64,000 nt of DNA from Allobosea sp. Root381 (GTDB lineage Bacteria > Pseudomonadota > Alphaproteobacteria > Rhizobiales > Beijerinckiaceae). Within the stretch, counting starts at the first letter, position 1. Every line of letters starts with the position of its first letter. A program made the position numbers and the translations under genes. The notes beneath the pieces are model-generated. The model had not been told where the DNA came from. It saw only the letters and a program-made list of their open reading frames with translations, and searched no databases. Shown piece by piece: positions 15,997 to 25,058 of this stretch. The stretch covers positions 197,452 through 261,451 of the forward strand of contig NZ_LMJT01000041.1 in assembly GCF_001429395.1 (NCBI RefSeq). Direction: 5' to 3'.

Positions 15997-17586
15997 CTAC
16001 CGCAGAGGTGCCGCGGAGGCGGATCTGCCGGCCCGCAGTTCGATCAGTTCCGGCCGCTGCGTGTCGGCGTCCCTGGTCAGCACCATCACCTTGGCGACGT
16101 ACTGCTTGGCCTTGGCGCTGTTGCCGAGCTTGCTGGCCGCCTTCGCCGCACCGGCATAGGTCGCGAGCCGGTTAGGTTCCTTCACCAGCACAGCCTCATA
16201 AGCAACAAGCGCCTCCGTCGTCATCCCGCGGTCGAGCAGCATCGCTGCATAAAGCTCGCGCGCCGGAGCCAGCGGGCCCGGCGTCACCGGGTGCTTTTCG
16301 GTCTTGTCTTCGGCATCGGCGGCGGCGCTCAGGGCCTTCAGCGCCTCGTCATGCCGGCCTTCGGCGTAAAGCACCCAGGCGCCGGCAACCTGCTGCTGGA
16401 TGGCGACGATCTCGGACCAATAGGCGTCCTTCGCGTCCTTGAGCTTGGCGCTGAGCTCGCCGAGCTTGTCGACATCCGCCTTGGCGGCCGCCGGATCGCC
16501 GGAGCGCGCCGCGCCGAGCGCACGCGCGAAATGCGTGACCGCATCCGCGTAGAGATATCGGGTCTGCCGGGGCTGGAGTGCGGCCGCAGCCTTCCAGTCG
16601 CCGCGTTCGACCACATAGCGCGCATTGCTCGCCGCCACTCCATACGGCCCGGCAAAGCGGTCGATCTTGAAGTCGATCGCATTCATTTCGTTGACGATGG
16701 CCGCGGCCTTCTTGTCCTGCGCCAGTTGGAGATGCGCATAGACCAGATAGTCCATGCCATGCGCCTGATCGTGCTGCTCGCCGTCGAGCTTGGCGACGCG
16801 CGCGGATTCGGCATTGGCGGCAATCGAATCCTTCCAATGGCCGACGCGCGTGAAGATGTGGGACGGCATGTGCTGGGCGTGCGGCGCAGCCGGCGCGATC
16901 TTGGCGTAACGCTTCGCGGCGTTCAGGCCCTTATCGGCGATCGGCGGATAGTCGTAGAGATGGATCAGATAATGCGCGACGCCGGGATGCTGAGGCTGCT
17001 GCTTGTAGATCGGCTCGAGCAAGGCTGCGCCCTTGAGCTGGTTGGCGTAGGTCTTGTCAGTCGGTGAAGCTGCGACGTTGAGAGTGATCGCGTAGCCGAT
17101 CTGCGCCTCGATGTCCTTCGGATATGTCTGCGCGACCTGCTCTTGCGCCTTGAGGTAATTCTGCACCCGGGTGCGGTGGTCTATCCTATCGTAATCGACA
17201 TACATCGCGCCCAGCGCATCGATGTAATCGCGTTCGCGCTGGGTCTTCGCGTTCAGCGCCTTGGCCTTCTGGATCGCGGCCAGCCCGAGCGGAAGGTTCG
17301 CGGGAGGCGGTGGCGCATGCGGATTGTAGAGAAGGCTCAGGGCGATGCCCCACTGCGCGATCGCGCATTGCGGGTCGGCCTTGAGTGCGTCTTCGAACGA
17401 TCTGTTCGAGGCGCGGTACCAGAACGAATGCTGATACAGCATGCCCTGGTTGAACAGCTTCTGCGCGGCCGGTGTGCAAGACGTCTCGAAATGAACCTTG
17501 CCGAGCTGCTTGTTGGCGTTGGCTGAGATCGCGGGGCCGCAGTACAGCGCCGCCACGGCTGTGGCGGCGACCAATAGCTTTCTCAT
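15997..17586 (-). CDS. Exported tetratricopeptide-repeat protein
   Basis: 529-aa protein with a Sec signal (MRKLLVAATAVAALYCGPAI) and a mature part made of helical TPR-like units, for example HSFWYRASNRSFEDALKADP near residue 55, a middle block around HYLIHLYDYPPIADKGLNAA, and YAEGRHDEALKALSAAADAE near residue 440. The conserved motif FETSCTPAAQKLFNQGMLYQ is at the mature N-terminus. Homologues are widespread periplasmic TPR proteins without known function; a scaffold role is likely. The start has a strong GGAGGGCACC site. It ends close to the convergent exported-protein gene with a shared terminator. Confidence 0.85.
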   Translation of the reverse strand: MRKLLVAATAVAALYCGPAISANANKQLGKVHFETSCTPAAQKLFNQGMLYQHSFWYRASNRSFEDALKADPQCAIAQWGIALSLLYNPHAPPPPANLPLGLAAIQKAKALNAKTQRERDYIDALGAMYVDYDRIDHRTRVQNYLKAQEQVAQTYPKDIEAQIGYAITLNVAASPTDKTYANQLKGAALLEPIYKQQPQHPGVAHYLIHLYDYPPIADKGLNAAKRYAKIAPAAPHAQHMPSHIFTRVGHWKDSIAANAESARVAKLDGEQHDQAHGMDYLVYAHLQLAQDKKAAAIVNEMNAIDFKIDRFAGPYGVAASNARYVVERGDWKAAAALQPRQTRYLYADAVTHFARALGAARSGDPAAAKADVDKLGELSAKLKDAKDAYWSEIVAIQQQVAGAWVLYAEGRHDEALKALSAAADAEDKTEKHPVTPGPLAPARELYAAMLLDRGMTTEALVAYEAVLVKEPNRLATYAGAAKAASKLGNSAKAKQYVAKVMVLTRDADTQRPELIELRAGRSASAAPLR

Positions 17587-17782
17587 GGTGCCCTCCGTTC
17601 CGCTTCCCTCCGAACGGACCATTCGCACGCATGGTCTGGACGGATGTGCCGATCGATGAGCCCCCCTCGCTTGCCCTAAGGAAAGCTGCTCCCCGCGATT
17701 TGCGTTGTCAACGCGGGTCGAGCCTGTCTGGCGTCGCTTTCAGCCATCCCGAAGCCCTCGCTCCATCGGGCAGGTGGTCCTT

Positions 17783-18721
17783 TCACCCGCCGGCCTGCGG
17801 CGTCTTCGGCCCCTCGAGAGGCGGCAGCGACTTCAGGTATTCCGCCATCGCCAGCCGGTCGGCATCGGGCAGTTGCGCGGTGTTGCGCACCACCGCGGCC
17901 ATCGTCCCGCCCACGCTGTCGAAATCCGGCGTGAAGCCGCTCTTGAGGAGTTCGGCGATCTCCTCCTTCGACCACTTTCCGAGCGCGTCGGGATGCTGGG
18001 TGATGCTCGGCACCCAGCCCTTGCCTTCCGGGTCCGGCCCGCCGGCGAAGCGCGTCGCCTGGACGATCGCGCCGAGCGCATTGCGGCTGGAGTGGCATTC
18101 GGCGCAATGGCCGGGGCCGTTCACCAGGAAGGCGCCACGGTTCCATTCCGCACTTTTCGACGGATCGGGCTCGAACGCCGCCCCCTGGAAGAACAGCAGT
18201 TTCCAGCCGCCGACGACGCGGCGGATGTTGAACGGGAACGGCAGTTCATGCGCCGGGGCGCGCCCTTCGACGGGGGCGAGCGTGCGGATATAGGCGAAGA
18301 GGTCGGCCAGCGCCTTCGGCGGCATCAGCCGGTAGGAGGTGTAGGGGAAGGACGGGTAGTAGTGCTGCCCCTGCGGCGAGACGCCTGCGGCCATCGCATC
18401 GACGAAGTCCTGCACGCCCCAATTGCCGATGCCGTCTCGCGTATGCGGCGAGATGTTCGGCACATGGAATTTGCCGAAGGCGGAGGCGAGCACATGTCCG
18501 CCGCCGAGCCTGAGCTTGTCGTCCTGCCCCGGCGTGGCATGGCAGGAGGCGCAGCCGCCCGCAGCGAAGAGCAGCCGGCCGTTCTCGAGATCGGGCGCCG
18601 ATAGAGCGCCGATCTCCGGCGAGGGCGAGACCACGCGCGGGTCGGTCAGCACATAGAAGCCGCCGAGCCCGATAGCCGCCAGCAGGACGAGGGTGACCAG
18701 CAGACGGCGCAGGCGCAGCAT
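17783..18721 (-). CDS. Membrane-anchored dihaem cytochrome c
   Basis: 312-aa c-type cytochrome with an uncleaved N-terminal anchor (RLLVTLVLLAAIGLGGFYVL) and two CXXCH haem sites: CASCH near residue 57 and CAECH near residue 205. Candidate axial Met residues lie in the YRLMPPKAL and GTMAAVV regions. This is the type of dihaem cytochrome that accepts electrons from periplasm-facing dehydrogenases. It follows the CoxL-type oxidoreductase and the single-haem cytochrome in the same direction (151 bases from the latter), which suggests an electron-transfer chain, though the gap could hold a separate promoter. Confidence 0.9.
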   Translation of the reverse strand: MLRLRRLLVTLVLLAAIGLGGFYVLTDPRVVSPSPEIGALSAPDLENGRLLFAAGGCASCHATPGQDDKLRLGGGHVLASAFGKFHVPNISPHTRDGIGNWGVQDFVDAMAAGVSPQGQHYYPSFPYTSYRLMPPKALADLFAYIRTLAPVEGRAPAHELPFPFNIRRVVGGWKLLFFQGAAFEPDPSKSAEWNRGAFLVNGPGHCAECHSSRNALGAIVQATRFAGGPDPEGKGWVPSITQHPDALGKWSKEEIAELLKSGFTPDFDSVGGTMAAVVRNTAQLPDADRLAMAEYLKSLPPLEGPKTPQAGG

Positions 18722-18872
18722 CTCGCTTCTCCGGAAACGTTTCAGGCCGGGCCGGCGTCACCGCCGACCCGCGGATCATAGCGCGAAGGCGCACGACAGC
18801 TCCAGCCCGGGCGCATGAGCGGCGTGGCGCGCGCCCCGCCACTCCCGCATGGGGGTCAGCAAGGCCACCCCC

Positions 18873-19304
18873 TCACTTCTTGATGCGATAGACCTCGTGG
18901 CAGGCGCCGCAGTTCTTGGTCGCGTTGCCGAAAGCGGCGCGGAACCCGTCGAGATCGGCGGCGGCGCCGACCGTGTTGGCGGCCGTATCGAACCTGGCGA
19001 AGGCCTCCTTGAAGCCGGCCTGGTCCTCCCAGATCTTCGGCGAGGCGGTGGTGTCTCCGCCGGTCTTCGACGTCTCCGGATACAGGCCCGGAACCTTCTT
19101 CGCCGCGTCGGAATAGACCTTGGCGATCGCCTTGGCCTTGCCGGTATCGAAGGCTGCCTCGCCTTTCGCCATCGCCGCGCCGTCACGTGTCGCGGCCCCG
19201 ACCGCCTTCATGGTGTTGCGGCGCTCAGTAATCGGATCGGACTGCGCGACGACAGCAGTCAGGCCCAGCCCGATGCAGGCGACGACGAGAGCGGTACGGA
19301 TCAT
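18873..19304 (-). CDS. Class II cytochrome c (c'/c-556 type)
   Basis: 143-aa periplasmic cytochrome with a signal peptide (MIRTALVVACIGLGLTAVVA). The mature protein is a four-helix bundle type, with an N-terminal RRNTMKAVGAATRDGAAMAK whose Met is the usual axial ligand in c-556, and the haem site at the extreme C-terminus, NCGACHEVYRIKK. Length and C-terminal haem are typical of the family. It is encoded 133 bases downstream of the molybdenum hydroxylase subunit on the same strand and is a plausible electron acceptor. ATG 19304 is the only start giving a signal peptide. Confidence 0.9.
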   Translation of the reverse strand: MIRTALVVACIGLGLTAVVAQSDPITERRNTMKAVGAATRDGAAMAKGEAAFDTGKAKAIAKVYSDAAKKVPGLYPETSKTGGDTTASPKIWEDQAGFKEAFARFDTAANTVGAAADLDGFRAAFGNATKNCGACHEVYRIKK

Positions 19305-19437
19305 GGAGGCTTTTCCTCGGATGCTGCGGTCGCCGGAATGGCACCGTTTGGAACCATTCCAGATCAAACGATCACAGCGCCGCAGCCAAGTGCCATTTTC
19401 GTGAGTCATCCTGCAAGAATGCAAGCAAGCGCTTGCA

Positions 19438-21747
19438 TCAAAGCGGATACCCGGCCTCCTTCAGCGCGTTGAAGACCTTGAGCGGCGTCGCCGGCATGTC
19501 GATCGCCTTGATACCCACCGCCCGATCGAGCGCATCGACCATCGCGTTCATCACCGCAGGGCAGGCCCCGATCGCGCCGGCCTCGCCCGCCCCCTTCACG
19601 CCGAGCGCATTGGTGACACAGCGGACGTTGCGCGTCTCGAAATGGAAGTTCGGCACGTCGATGGCCCGCGGCAGCGCGTAGTCCATGAAGGTCGCGGTCA
19701 GCATCTGGCCTTCCGGGTCGAAGCGGATTTCCTCCATCAGGGCCTGGCCGATGCCCTGGGCTGCGCCACCATGGACCTGCCCTTGCAGCATGATCGGATT
19801 CAGCGTCATGCCGAAATCATCGACCACGACATAATTCACGATCTCGGTGCCCCCGGTCTGCGGGTCGATCTCGAGTTCGCAGACATGGGTGCCGTTCGGA
19901 TAGGTCGCCTCCGGCGGCTCCCAGCTCTGGTGCACCTTCAGCATCGCCTGTGTCGCGCCCGGCAGCGCCGCGATGGCGGCAAGGTCCAGCGCCTTGTCGG
20001 TGCCGACGACGCGCACCGCGCCCTCCGCGATTTCGAGGTCGCCGATGCCCGCCTCGAGCTTCTCGGAAGCGAGCTGCTTGAGGTTGTCGGAGAGGATCGC
20101 GGTCGCCTTGTCGAGCGCCGCGCCGCCGACGGGAATCGAGCGCGAGCCGCCCGTGCCGGAGCCGGTCTCGACCCGGTCGGTATCGCCCTGGACAACCCGG
20201 ATGCGGTCCATCGGGATGTCGAGATGCTGGGAGACGAGCTGCGAATAGGCCGTCTCATGGCCCTGCCCGTTCGACTGCGTGCCGATCAGCACGGTGACCA
20301 TCCCGTCCTTTTCCAGAATCACGGTCGAGCTCTCGGGGCCGCCGCCGCCGCAGGCCTCGATATAGCTCGCCATGCCGATGCCGCGGATCTTGCCGGCCTT
20401 GGCTGCGGCCTTGTGCCGAGCCTTGAAGCCCTTCCAGTCCGCGACATCCATGGCGCGGCGCATATGGCCCTCGAACTCACCGGAATCGTAGACCGGGCCG
20501 GTCTGGGTCTTGTGCGGCATCTCGCTCGGCTTGACGAAGTTGAGCGCCCGCACCGCATCCGGCGTCTTGCCGGTCTCGCGCGCGACCGCATCGACCAACC
20601 GTTCGATCAGATAGGCGGCCTCGGGCCGCCCGGCGCCGCGATAGGCGTCGACCGCCATGGTGTTGGTCAGCACGCCGCGGAAGCGCACATGCACCGCCGG
20701 GATGCTGTAGCAGCCCGGTGTCATCGTGGTGCCGACCCAGGGGATGAAGGGTCCGTATTGCGAGAGATAGGCGCCCATCTCGGCGGCGAGATCGACCTTC
20801 AGGCCGATGAATTTGCCGCGCTTGTCGAGCGCCATCGTCGCGGTGGAGAGGTTGGCACGGCCATGGGTGTCGGCGAGGAAGTGCTCGGTGCGGTCCGCCA
20901 CCCAGCGCACTGGACGCTTCAGCTTCTCGGCCGCGACCATGGTCAGCGGGTATTCGCGATACATGAAGATCTTGGTACCGAAGCCGCCGCCGACATCCGG
21001 CGTCACCACGCGGATACGCGACTGGTCGACCTTGAGGATGTAGTCGGCAAGGATTTCGCGGGTGCCGTGGCTGCCCTGGCTGCCCAGCGTCAGCGTCCAG
21101 CGCTTCGTCGCCTTGTCGTATTCGGCGATGCAGGCCCGCGTCTCCATGTAGTTGGAGGCGAGCCGGTTGTTGACGATGGTGACGGAGACGGTGCGGTCGG
21201 CCTTGGCGAAGGCGGCATCGGCCTTGGCCCTGTCTCCCTGCTCGGCCTCGAAGGCGACGTTGCCCGGCCGGTCCGGCCAGATCTGCGGCGCCTTAGGGTC
21301 CAACGCCGCCTCGATGCCCGTCACGGACGGCAGCGACGTCCATTCGATGTCGATCGCCTCGGCCGCATCGCGGGCCTGGGCCAGCGTCTCGGCGACGACG
21401 AAGGCCACCGCCTCGCCGAGATGGCGGACGGTATCGGTCGGCAGCACCGGCACGGGCAGCGGCTTCACCATCTCGCCCGAGACCGTCGCGATCACGCCCT
21501 TGCAGGGCAGGTCGCCGAGATGGGCGACATCCGCGCCGGTCAGGATCAGCTTCACGCCCTTCATCGCGCGGGCGGCGTCCTTGTCGCGGATCCTGAAGGT
21601 CGCATGGGCATATTGCGAGCGCAGCACGAAGCCGTGCAGCGCGCCTTCGACCGCGGTGTCGTCGGTATAGCGGCCGGAACCCGTGGTGAGGCGCTGATCC
21701 TCGACACGGCGCACCGGCTGTCCGAATCCGAATTTCATGGGACGCAT
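19438..21747 (-). CDS. Xanthine dehydrogenase-family molybdopterin-binding subunit (CoxL-like)
   Basis: 769-aa large subunit of a molybdenum hydroxylase. The N-terminal aldehyde-oxidase a/b hammerhead domain begins KFGFGQPVRRVEDQRLTTGS, and the remainder is the Mo-pterin domain. The active-site loop is AYRGAGRPEAAYLIERLVDA, the form II or generic type rather than the AYRCSFR loop of true CO dehydrogenase. The QGQVHGGAAQGIGQALMEE and GVKGAGEAGAIGACPAVMNA motifs are intact. The genes for the [2Fe-2S] (CoxS) and FAD (CoxM) subunits are not next to it. The substrate cannot be told. Start 21747 has AAGGA nine bases upstream. Confidence 0.93.
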   Translation of the reverse strand: MRPMKFGFGQPVRRVEDQRLTTGSGRYTDDTAVEGALHGFVLRSQYAHATFRIRDKDAARAMKGVKLILTGADVAHLGDLPCKGVIATVSGEMVKPLPVPVLPTDTVRHLGEAVAFVVAETLAQARDAAEAIDIEWTSLPSVTGIEAALDPKAPQIWPDRPGNVAFEAEQGDRAKADAAFAKADRTVSVTIVNNRLASNYMETRACIAEYDKATKRWTLTLGSQGSHGTREILADYILKVDQSRIRVVTPDVGGGFGTKIFMYREYPLTMVAAEKLKRPVRWVADRTEHFLADTHGRANLSTATMALDKRGKFIGLKVDLAAEMGAYLSQYGPFIPWVGTTMTPGCYSIPAVHVRFRGVLTNTMAVDAYRGAGRPEAAYLIERLVDAVARETGKTPDAVRALNFVKPSEMPHKTQTGPVYDSGEFEGHMRRAMDVADWKGFKARHKAAAKAGKIRGIGMASYIEACGGGGPESSTVILEKDGMVTVLIGTQSNGQGHETAYSQLVSQHLDIPMDRIRVVQGDTDRVETGSGTGGSRSIPVGGAALDKATAILSDNLKQLASEKLEAGIGDLEIAEGAVRVVGTDKALDLAAIAALPGATQAMLKVHQSWEPPEATYPNGTHVCELEIDPQTGGTEIVNYVVVDDFGMTLNPIMLQGQVHGGAAQGIGQALMEEIRFDPEGQMLTATFMDYALPRAIDVPNFHFETRNVRCVTNALGVKGAGEAGAIGACPAVMNAMVDALDRAVGIKAIDMPATPLKVFNALKEAGYPL

Positions 21748-21878
21748 GGGCGTGTTCCTTCAGATAAGTCGAATGAAAGACTGGCTCAGGAGCGCGCCGA
21801 GGTCAGCCCCCGCCGAACGACCGGTCGCGATGCGCTCCATGCAAGCCCCGTGGCAGGACCCGTGTCTGGCCTCGCGCC

Positions 21879-22835
21879 TCAACGCGACATGCGGATCGCG
21901 GTCTGCGATGACGAGACCATCATATTATAGGAGCTCACCAGCCGGTTCGCATCGTTGGCCGCGCCGCGCCTGACGTCGCCCTTGCTCTTGCCGAGCTTCT
22001 CACGGAAGTCGCGCACCCGGCCGAGCCAGGAGCTCGCCTGGCTCTCGAGCATCGGCACGCCCTTGGGCTCGCTCTCCTTGAAGCGGTCCATCTCGCGCAC
22101 CGCGCCGGCATAGTCCGCCACCGCCGCATCGAAAGCCTTGAGGTCGACGATCGGGTTCTCGTTGCTCGGCATCATATCTATGACCGCCCGCGCCTGGATC
22201 ATGATGTTGCGGACCTGCCAGCGCGCCGAGCGGCCCTCCAGCTTCTCGACCGCCGCGAGTTCGCGCGCATCGAGCCCCTTCTTATAGACCCGCATCTGCG
22301 AATCGAGCGTCGCCCGCTCGGCGAGGAAGGTCTTGGCCGCCGGCACCATGGCCACGTGCAGCTTCTGCCCCTCGGCGGCGTTGTCGTCGCGGTAGTCCTT
22401 GCGCTCGTAATAGCGCTCGGCCCGGGTGATCAGCGGCGCCAGTTCCTGATAGGCCTTGGTGTAGCGTCTGACCGTGTCGTCGATTTCCGGCAGCGCCGGC
22501 TCGCTGGCCGCGGCCTCCTCGGCCTTCTTGATCTCGCCGGCCACGTCATAGAGGCTGTACATGCCGTAGCCGATCAAGCGCTCCTTGCCGGTCGGCCCCT
22601 TCTTCAAGTCGACCCAACTGACATAGCGATCCCAGGACTGGATCGCCCGCAGCGTCCGGTTCATCAGAGCGGTATAGGCGTTCGACTTGGCGATGGCGGC
22701 CTGGAGGTCGCCCTCCTCCGCCGTGGCGGCCGCCGGACGGCCCGCCTGAACGGGCTGCGCCAGCGCGGAGCCCGGCGGCACGAGCAGCAGCGTCGCCGCG
22801 CAGAGCGCGTTGCGGAGAAGGGTAGGCATCGTCAT
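21879..22835 (-). CDS. DUF3829 / YiiG-family exported protein
   Basis: 318-aa protein with a signal peptide (MTMPTLLRNALCAATLLLVP, then PGSALA) and a helical DUF3829 body: KSNAYTALMNRTLRAIQSWD and GYGMYSLYDVAGEIKKAEEA at the N-terminal side, then NENPIVDLKAFDAAVADYAG and LVSSYNMMVSS at the C-terminus. E. coli YiiG is a lipoprotein; this one has no lipobox and may be soluble periplasmic. Function unknown. The start has AGGAG seven bases upstream. It lies 64 bases behind the rhodanese gene and could be the last gene of the TRAP transporter transcript. Confidence 0.8.
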   Translation of the reverse strand: MTMPTLLRNALCAATLLLVPPGSALAQPVQAGRPAAATAEEGDLQAAIAKSNAYTALMNRTLRAIQSWDRYVSWVDLKKGPTGKERLIGYGMYSLYDVAGEIKKAEEAAASEPALPEIDDTVRRYTKAYQELAPLITRAERYYERKDYRDDNAAEGQKLHVAMVPAAKTFLAERATLDSQMRVYKKGLDARELAAVEKLEGRSARWQVRNIMIQARAVIDMMPSNENPIVDLKAFDAAVADYAGAVREMDRFKESEPKGVPMLESQASSWLGRVRDFREKLGKSKGDVRRGAANDANRLVSSYNMMVSSSQTAIRMSR

Positions 22836-22899
22836 CTCATGGCTCCTGTCGCGCCCGAGGCAGGCTTTGGTGGGCGTCGGTAAGATTGGCGCCGCCGGC

Positions 22900-23214
22900 T
22901 CAGCGCTCGACCGGCTCGCCCTGCATGACCCAGTCGCGGAAGCCGCCGAGATAATGGCTGTCGACGTCGAGCCCGGCCGATTGCGCGAATTCCAGCGCGC
23001 GCAGCGAGCGCACGCCGGCGGCGCAGGACATAACCAGCCGCTTGCCCGGCTCGTTGGGCAGGTCGGCGGGGTCGAAACGCGAGAGCGGGCGCGAGTGCGA
23101 GCCGGGGATATGCCCTGCCGCGAACTCATGCGGCTCGCGCACATCCACGATCAGAATGGAGCCGTCTGCCAGGCCGGCCTTGACGGCGTCGATATCCAGC
23201 TCGTTCACGACCAC
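22900..23214 (-). CDS. Rhodanese-like domain protein
   Basis: 104-aa single-domain rhodanese. The opening strand is LIVDVREPHEFAAGHIPGSH, and the active-site loop SCAAGVRS carries the sulfur-accepting cysteine at residue 64. GGFRDWVMQGEPVE closes the domain. It would transfer sulfane sulfur to cyanide or a thiol acceptor in the cytoplasm. The GTG start is 16 bases after the dctM stop, so it is very likely co-transcribed with the TRAP transporter. That may indicate a sulfur-containing substrate, although single rhodaneses are found in many operons. Confidence 0.85.
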   Translation of the reverse strand: MVVNELDIDAVKAGLADGSILIVDVREPHEFAAGHIPGSHSRPLSRFDPADLPNEPGKRLVMSCAAGVRSLRALEFAQSAGLDVDSHYLGGFRDWVMQGEPVER

Positions 23215-23230
23215 TTCGGCATCTCCGTCG

Positions 23231-24550
23231 TCATTCCAGCAGCTTCACGAGATAGAGCGTGAGCGCCGGAAATGCCACCACGATGCCGAGCCGGATGATG
23301 TCGGACAGCACGAAGGGCAGCACGCCGCGATAGATCCGCGTGATCGGCACGTCGCGGGCCTGCGACGACACGACGAAGACGTTGAGCCCGATCGGCGGAC
23401 AGGTCATGCCGATGCCGACGACCATCAGCACCAGGATACCGAACCAGATCGCGATATCGTCGGGCGACATGCCGAAATCGAGCGCGGTCACGATCGGGAA
23501 GAACACCGGCAGCGTCAGCAGGATCATGGCGAGCTCATCCATGACGCCGCCGAGCACGATGTAGAACGCCAGCAGGCCGACCAGCACGGTGTAGGGCGCC
23601 CAGCCCGATGAGGCGATCATTTCGGCGGCCGCTGTCGGCACCTGCGTCAGCGCCAGGAAGGCGTTGAACACCTCCGCGCCGAGCAGGATGGCGAAGATCA
23701 TCGCCGAGGTCTCTGCCGTCTGGAGGATGGCCTCGCCGATGCCCGAAAGGCTGAGCGTGCCCCGCAGCACGCCGACCAGCAGCATCACGAAGGCCCCGAC
23801 CGAGGCGCCCTCCGTCGGCGTGAACACCCCGCCATAGATGCCGCCGACCACGACGAAGGCGATCGCCAGTGCCGGGATGATCCCAAGCAGCGGCCGCACG
23901 CGATCCGGCCAGGCGACGCGCGGCTGGGCCGGTCCGAGCTCGGGATTGCGCCGCGTCATCAGCGCGATGGTGATGCAGTAGAACACCGACGCCATCAGGC
24001 CGGGGATCAACGCCGCCTTGAACAGCTTGGCGATGTTCTGCTCGGTCGAGATCGCATAGACGACCAGGATGACCGAGGGCGGGATCAGGATGCCGAGCGT
24101 CCCGCCGACCGCGACCACGCCGCAGGAGAAGCCTGGATCATAGCGGTAGTGCCGCAGCTGCGGCAGCGCCGCGCGCGAGAAGGTCGCGGTCGTGGCCACC
24201 GCCGAACCGCAGATCGCACCGAAGCCGGTGCAGGCCCCGATCACCGCCATGCCAAGCCCGCCGCGGCGATGGCCGACGACCGCCGAGGCCGCCTTGAACA
24301 GGTCGCCGGCGAGTCCGGAGCGCTCCGCGAAGGCGCCCATCAGCACGAAGAGCGGGATCACCGAGAGCGTGTAGTTGGCGAAGATCTGGTAGGGCGTGGT
24401 GCGGATATAGTTCAGGAACGGGTCGAGCCCGTTGAGCTGGATGTAGCCGACGCCACCGACCAGCATCATGGCGAGCCCGATCGGCAGGCGCAGCACCATC
24501 AGCCCGAGCATCACCGCAAAGCCGATGACCGCGATCGAGAAACCGCTCAC
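23231..24550 (-). CDS. dctM: TRAP transporter large permease (DctM)
   Basis: 439-aa membrane subunit of a tripartite ATP-independent periplasmic transporter, which drives organic-anion uptake with the sodium or proton gradient. About twelve hydrophobic segments are seen, with family motifs LRLPIGLAMMLVGGVGY, GGLGMAVIGACTGFGAICGS, TLGILIPPSVILVVYAI and GGIYGGVFTPTEGASVGAF. The GTG start overlaps the dctQ stop (GTGA), giving MSGFSIAVIGF. Forms a unit with dctP and dctQ upstream and the rhodanese downstream. Confidence 0.93.
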   Translation of the reverse strand: MSGFSIAVIGFAVMLGLMVLRLPIGLAMMLVGGVGYIQLNGLDPFLNYIRTTPYQIFANYTLSVIPLFVLMGAFAERSGLAGDLFKAASAVVGHRRGGLGMAVIGACTGFGAICGSAVATTATFSRAALPQLRHYRYDPGFSCGVVAVGGTLGILIPPSVILVVYAISTEQNIAKLFKAALIPGLMASVFYCITIALMTRRNPELGPAQPRVAWPDRVRPLLGIIPALAIAFVVVGGIYGGVFTPTEGASVGAFVMLLVGVLRGTLSLSGIGEAILQTAETSAMIFAILLGAEVFNAFLALTQVPTAAAEMIASSGWAPYTVLVGLLAFYIVLGGVMDELAMILLTLPVFFPIVTALDFGMSPDDIAIWFGILVLMVVGIGMTCPPIGLNVFVVSSQARDVPITRIYRGVLPFVLSDIIRLGIVVAFPALTLYLVKLLE

Positions 24551-25050
24551 GTCGCACTCCCGAGCAGGCGCCGGGCGCTGACCGCGGCCGCCGCGGCGAC
24601 GAGCAGCGCCAGCGCCGAGCACAGCGCGATCGGCAGATAGCTCGGCACCTGCAGCACCATGCTGTTCTCGCCCGTGGCGAAGGCCGCGCGCGCGCCGACG
24701 GCGAGTCGCCAGGAGATCAGCGCCATCACCAGCGCGTAGAGGATGTCCCAGCCGGCATCGATGCGCCGCTGCCAGCGCAGCGGCAGCTTCAGCGTGAAGG
24801 TATCGACGAAGATGTTGCCGCGCCGCAGCTGGCACCAGGGCAGGAAGCAGAAGGCCGCGATCGCGGTCGCCATCTGCACCAGCTCGAAATCGCCCGGCAC
24901 GCCGGCGCTGCCGACGAGGTCGCTGCGCAGCGTCACGCTGGTCACGACGGTCGCCGACAGGGCGATCAGCAGCGCGCCGCCGAGCAGCGCGACCATGCGC
25001 AGCGCCCGGTCGAAACCGGACGGCGCCTTCACCTCCGCTGGCGTGTCCAT
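24547..25050 (-). CDS. dctQ: TRAP transporter small permease (DctQ)
   Basis: 167-aa inner-membrane subunit with four hydrophobic segments, at about residues 18-38, 52-72, 93-113 and 137-157. The family motif region FCFLPWCQLRRGNIFVDTFT is present. It holds the large permease and binding protein together. It starts eight bases after the dctP stop and overlaps dctM by four bases, so all three are translationally coupled. Length is normal for DctQ. Confidence 0.9.
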   Translation of the reverse strand: MDTPAEVKAPSGFDRALRMVALLGGALLIALSATVVTSVTLRSDLVGSAGVPGDFELVQMATAIAAFCFLPWCQLRRGNIFVDTFTLKLPLRWQRRIDAGWDILYALVMALISWRLAVGARAAFATGENSMVLQVPSYLPIALCSALALLVAAAAAVSARRLLGSAT

Positions 25051-25058
25051 CGCGTCCG

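Noticed and set aside
19438..21747. Aerobic CO dehydrogenase (form I CoxL)
   Set aside because: The active-site loop reads AYRGAGRPE rather than AYRCSFR, and CoxM/CoxS are not adjacent.
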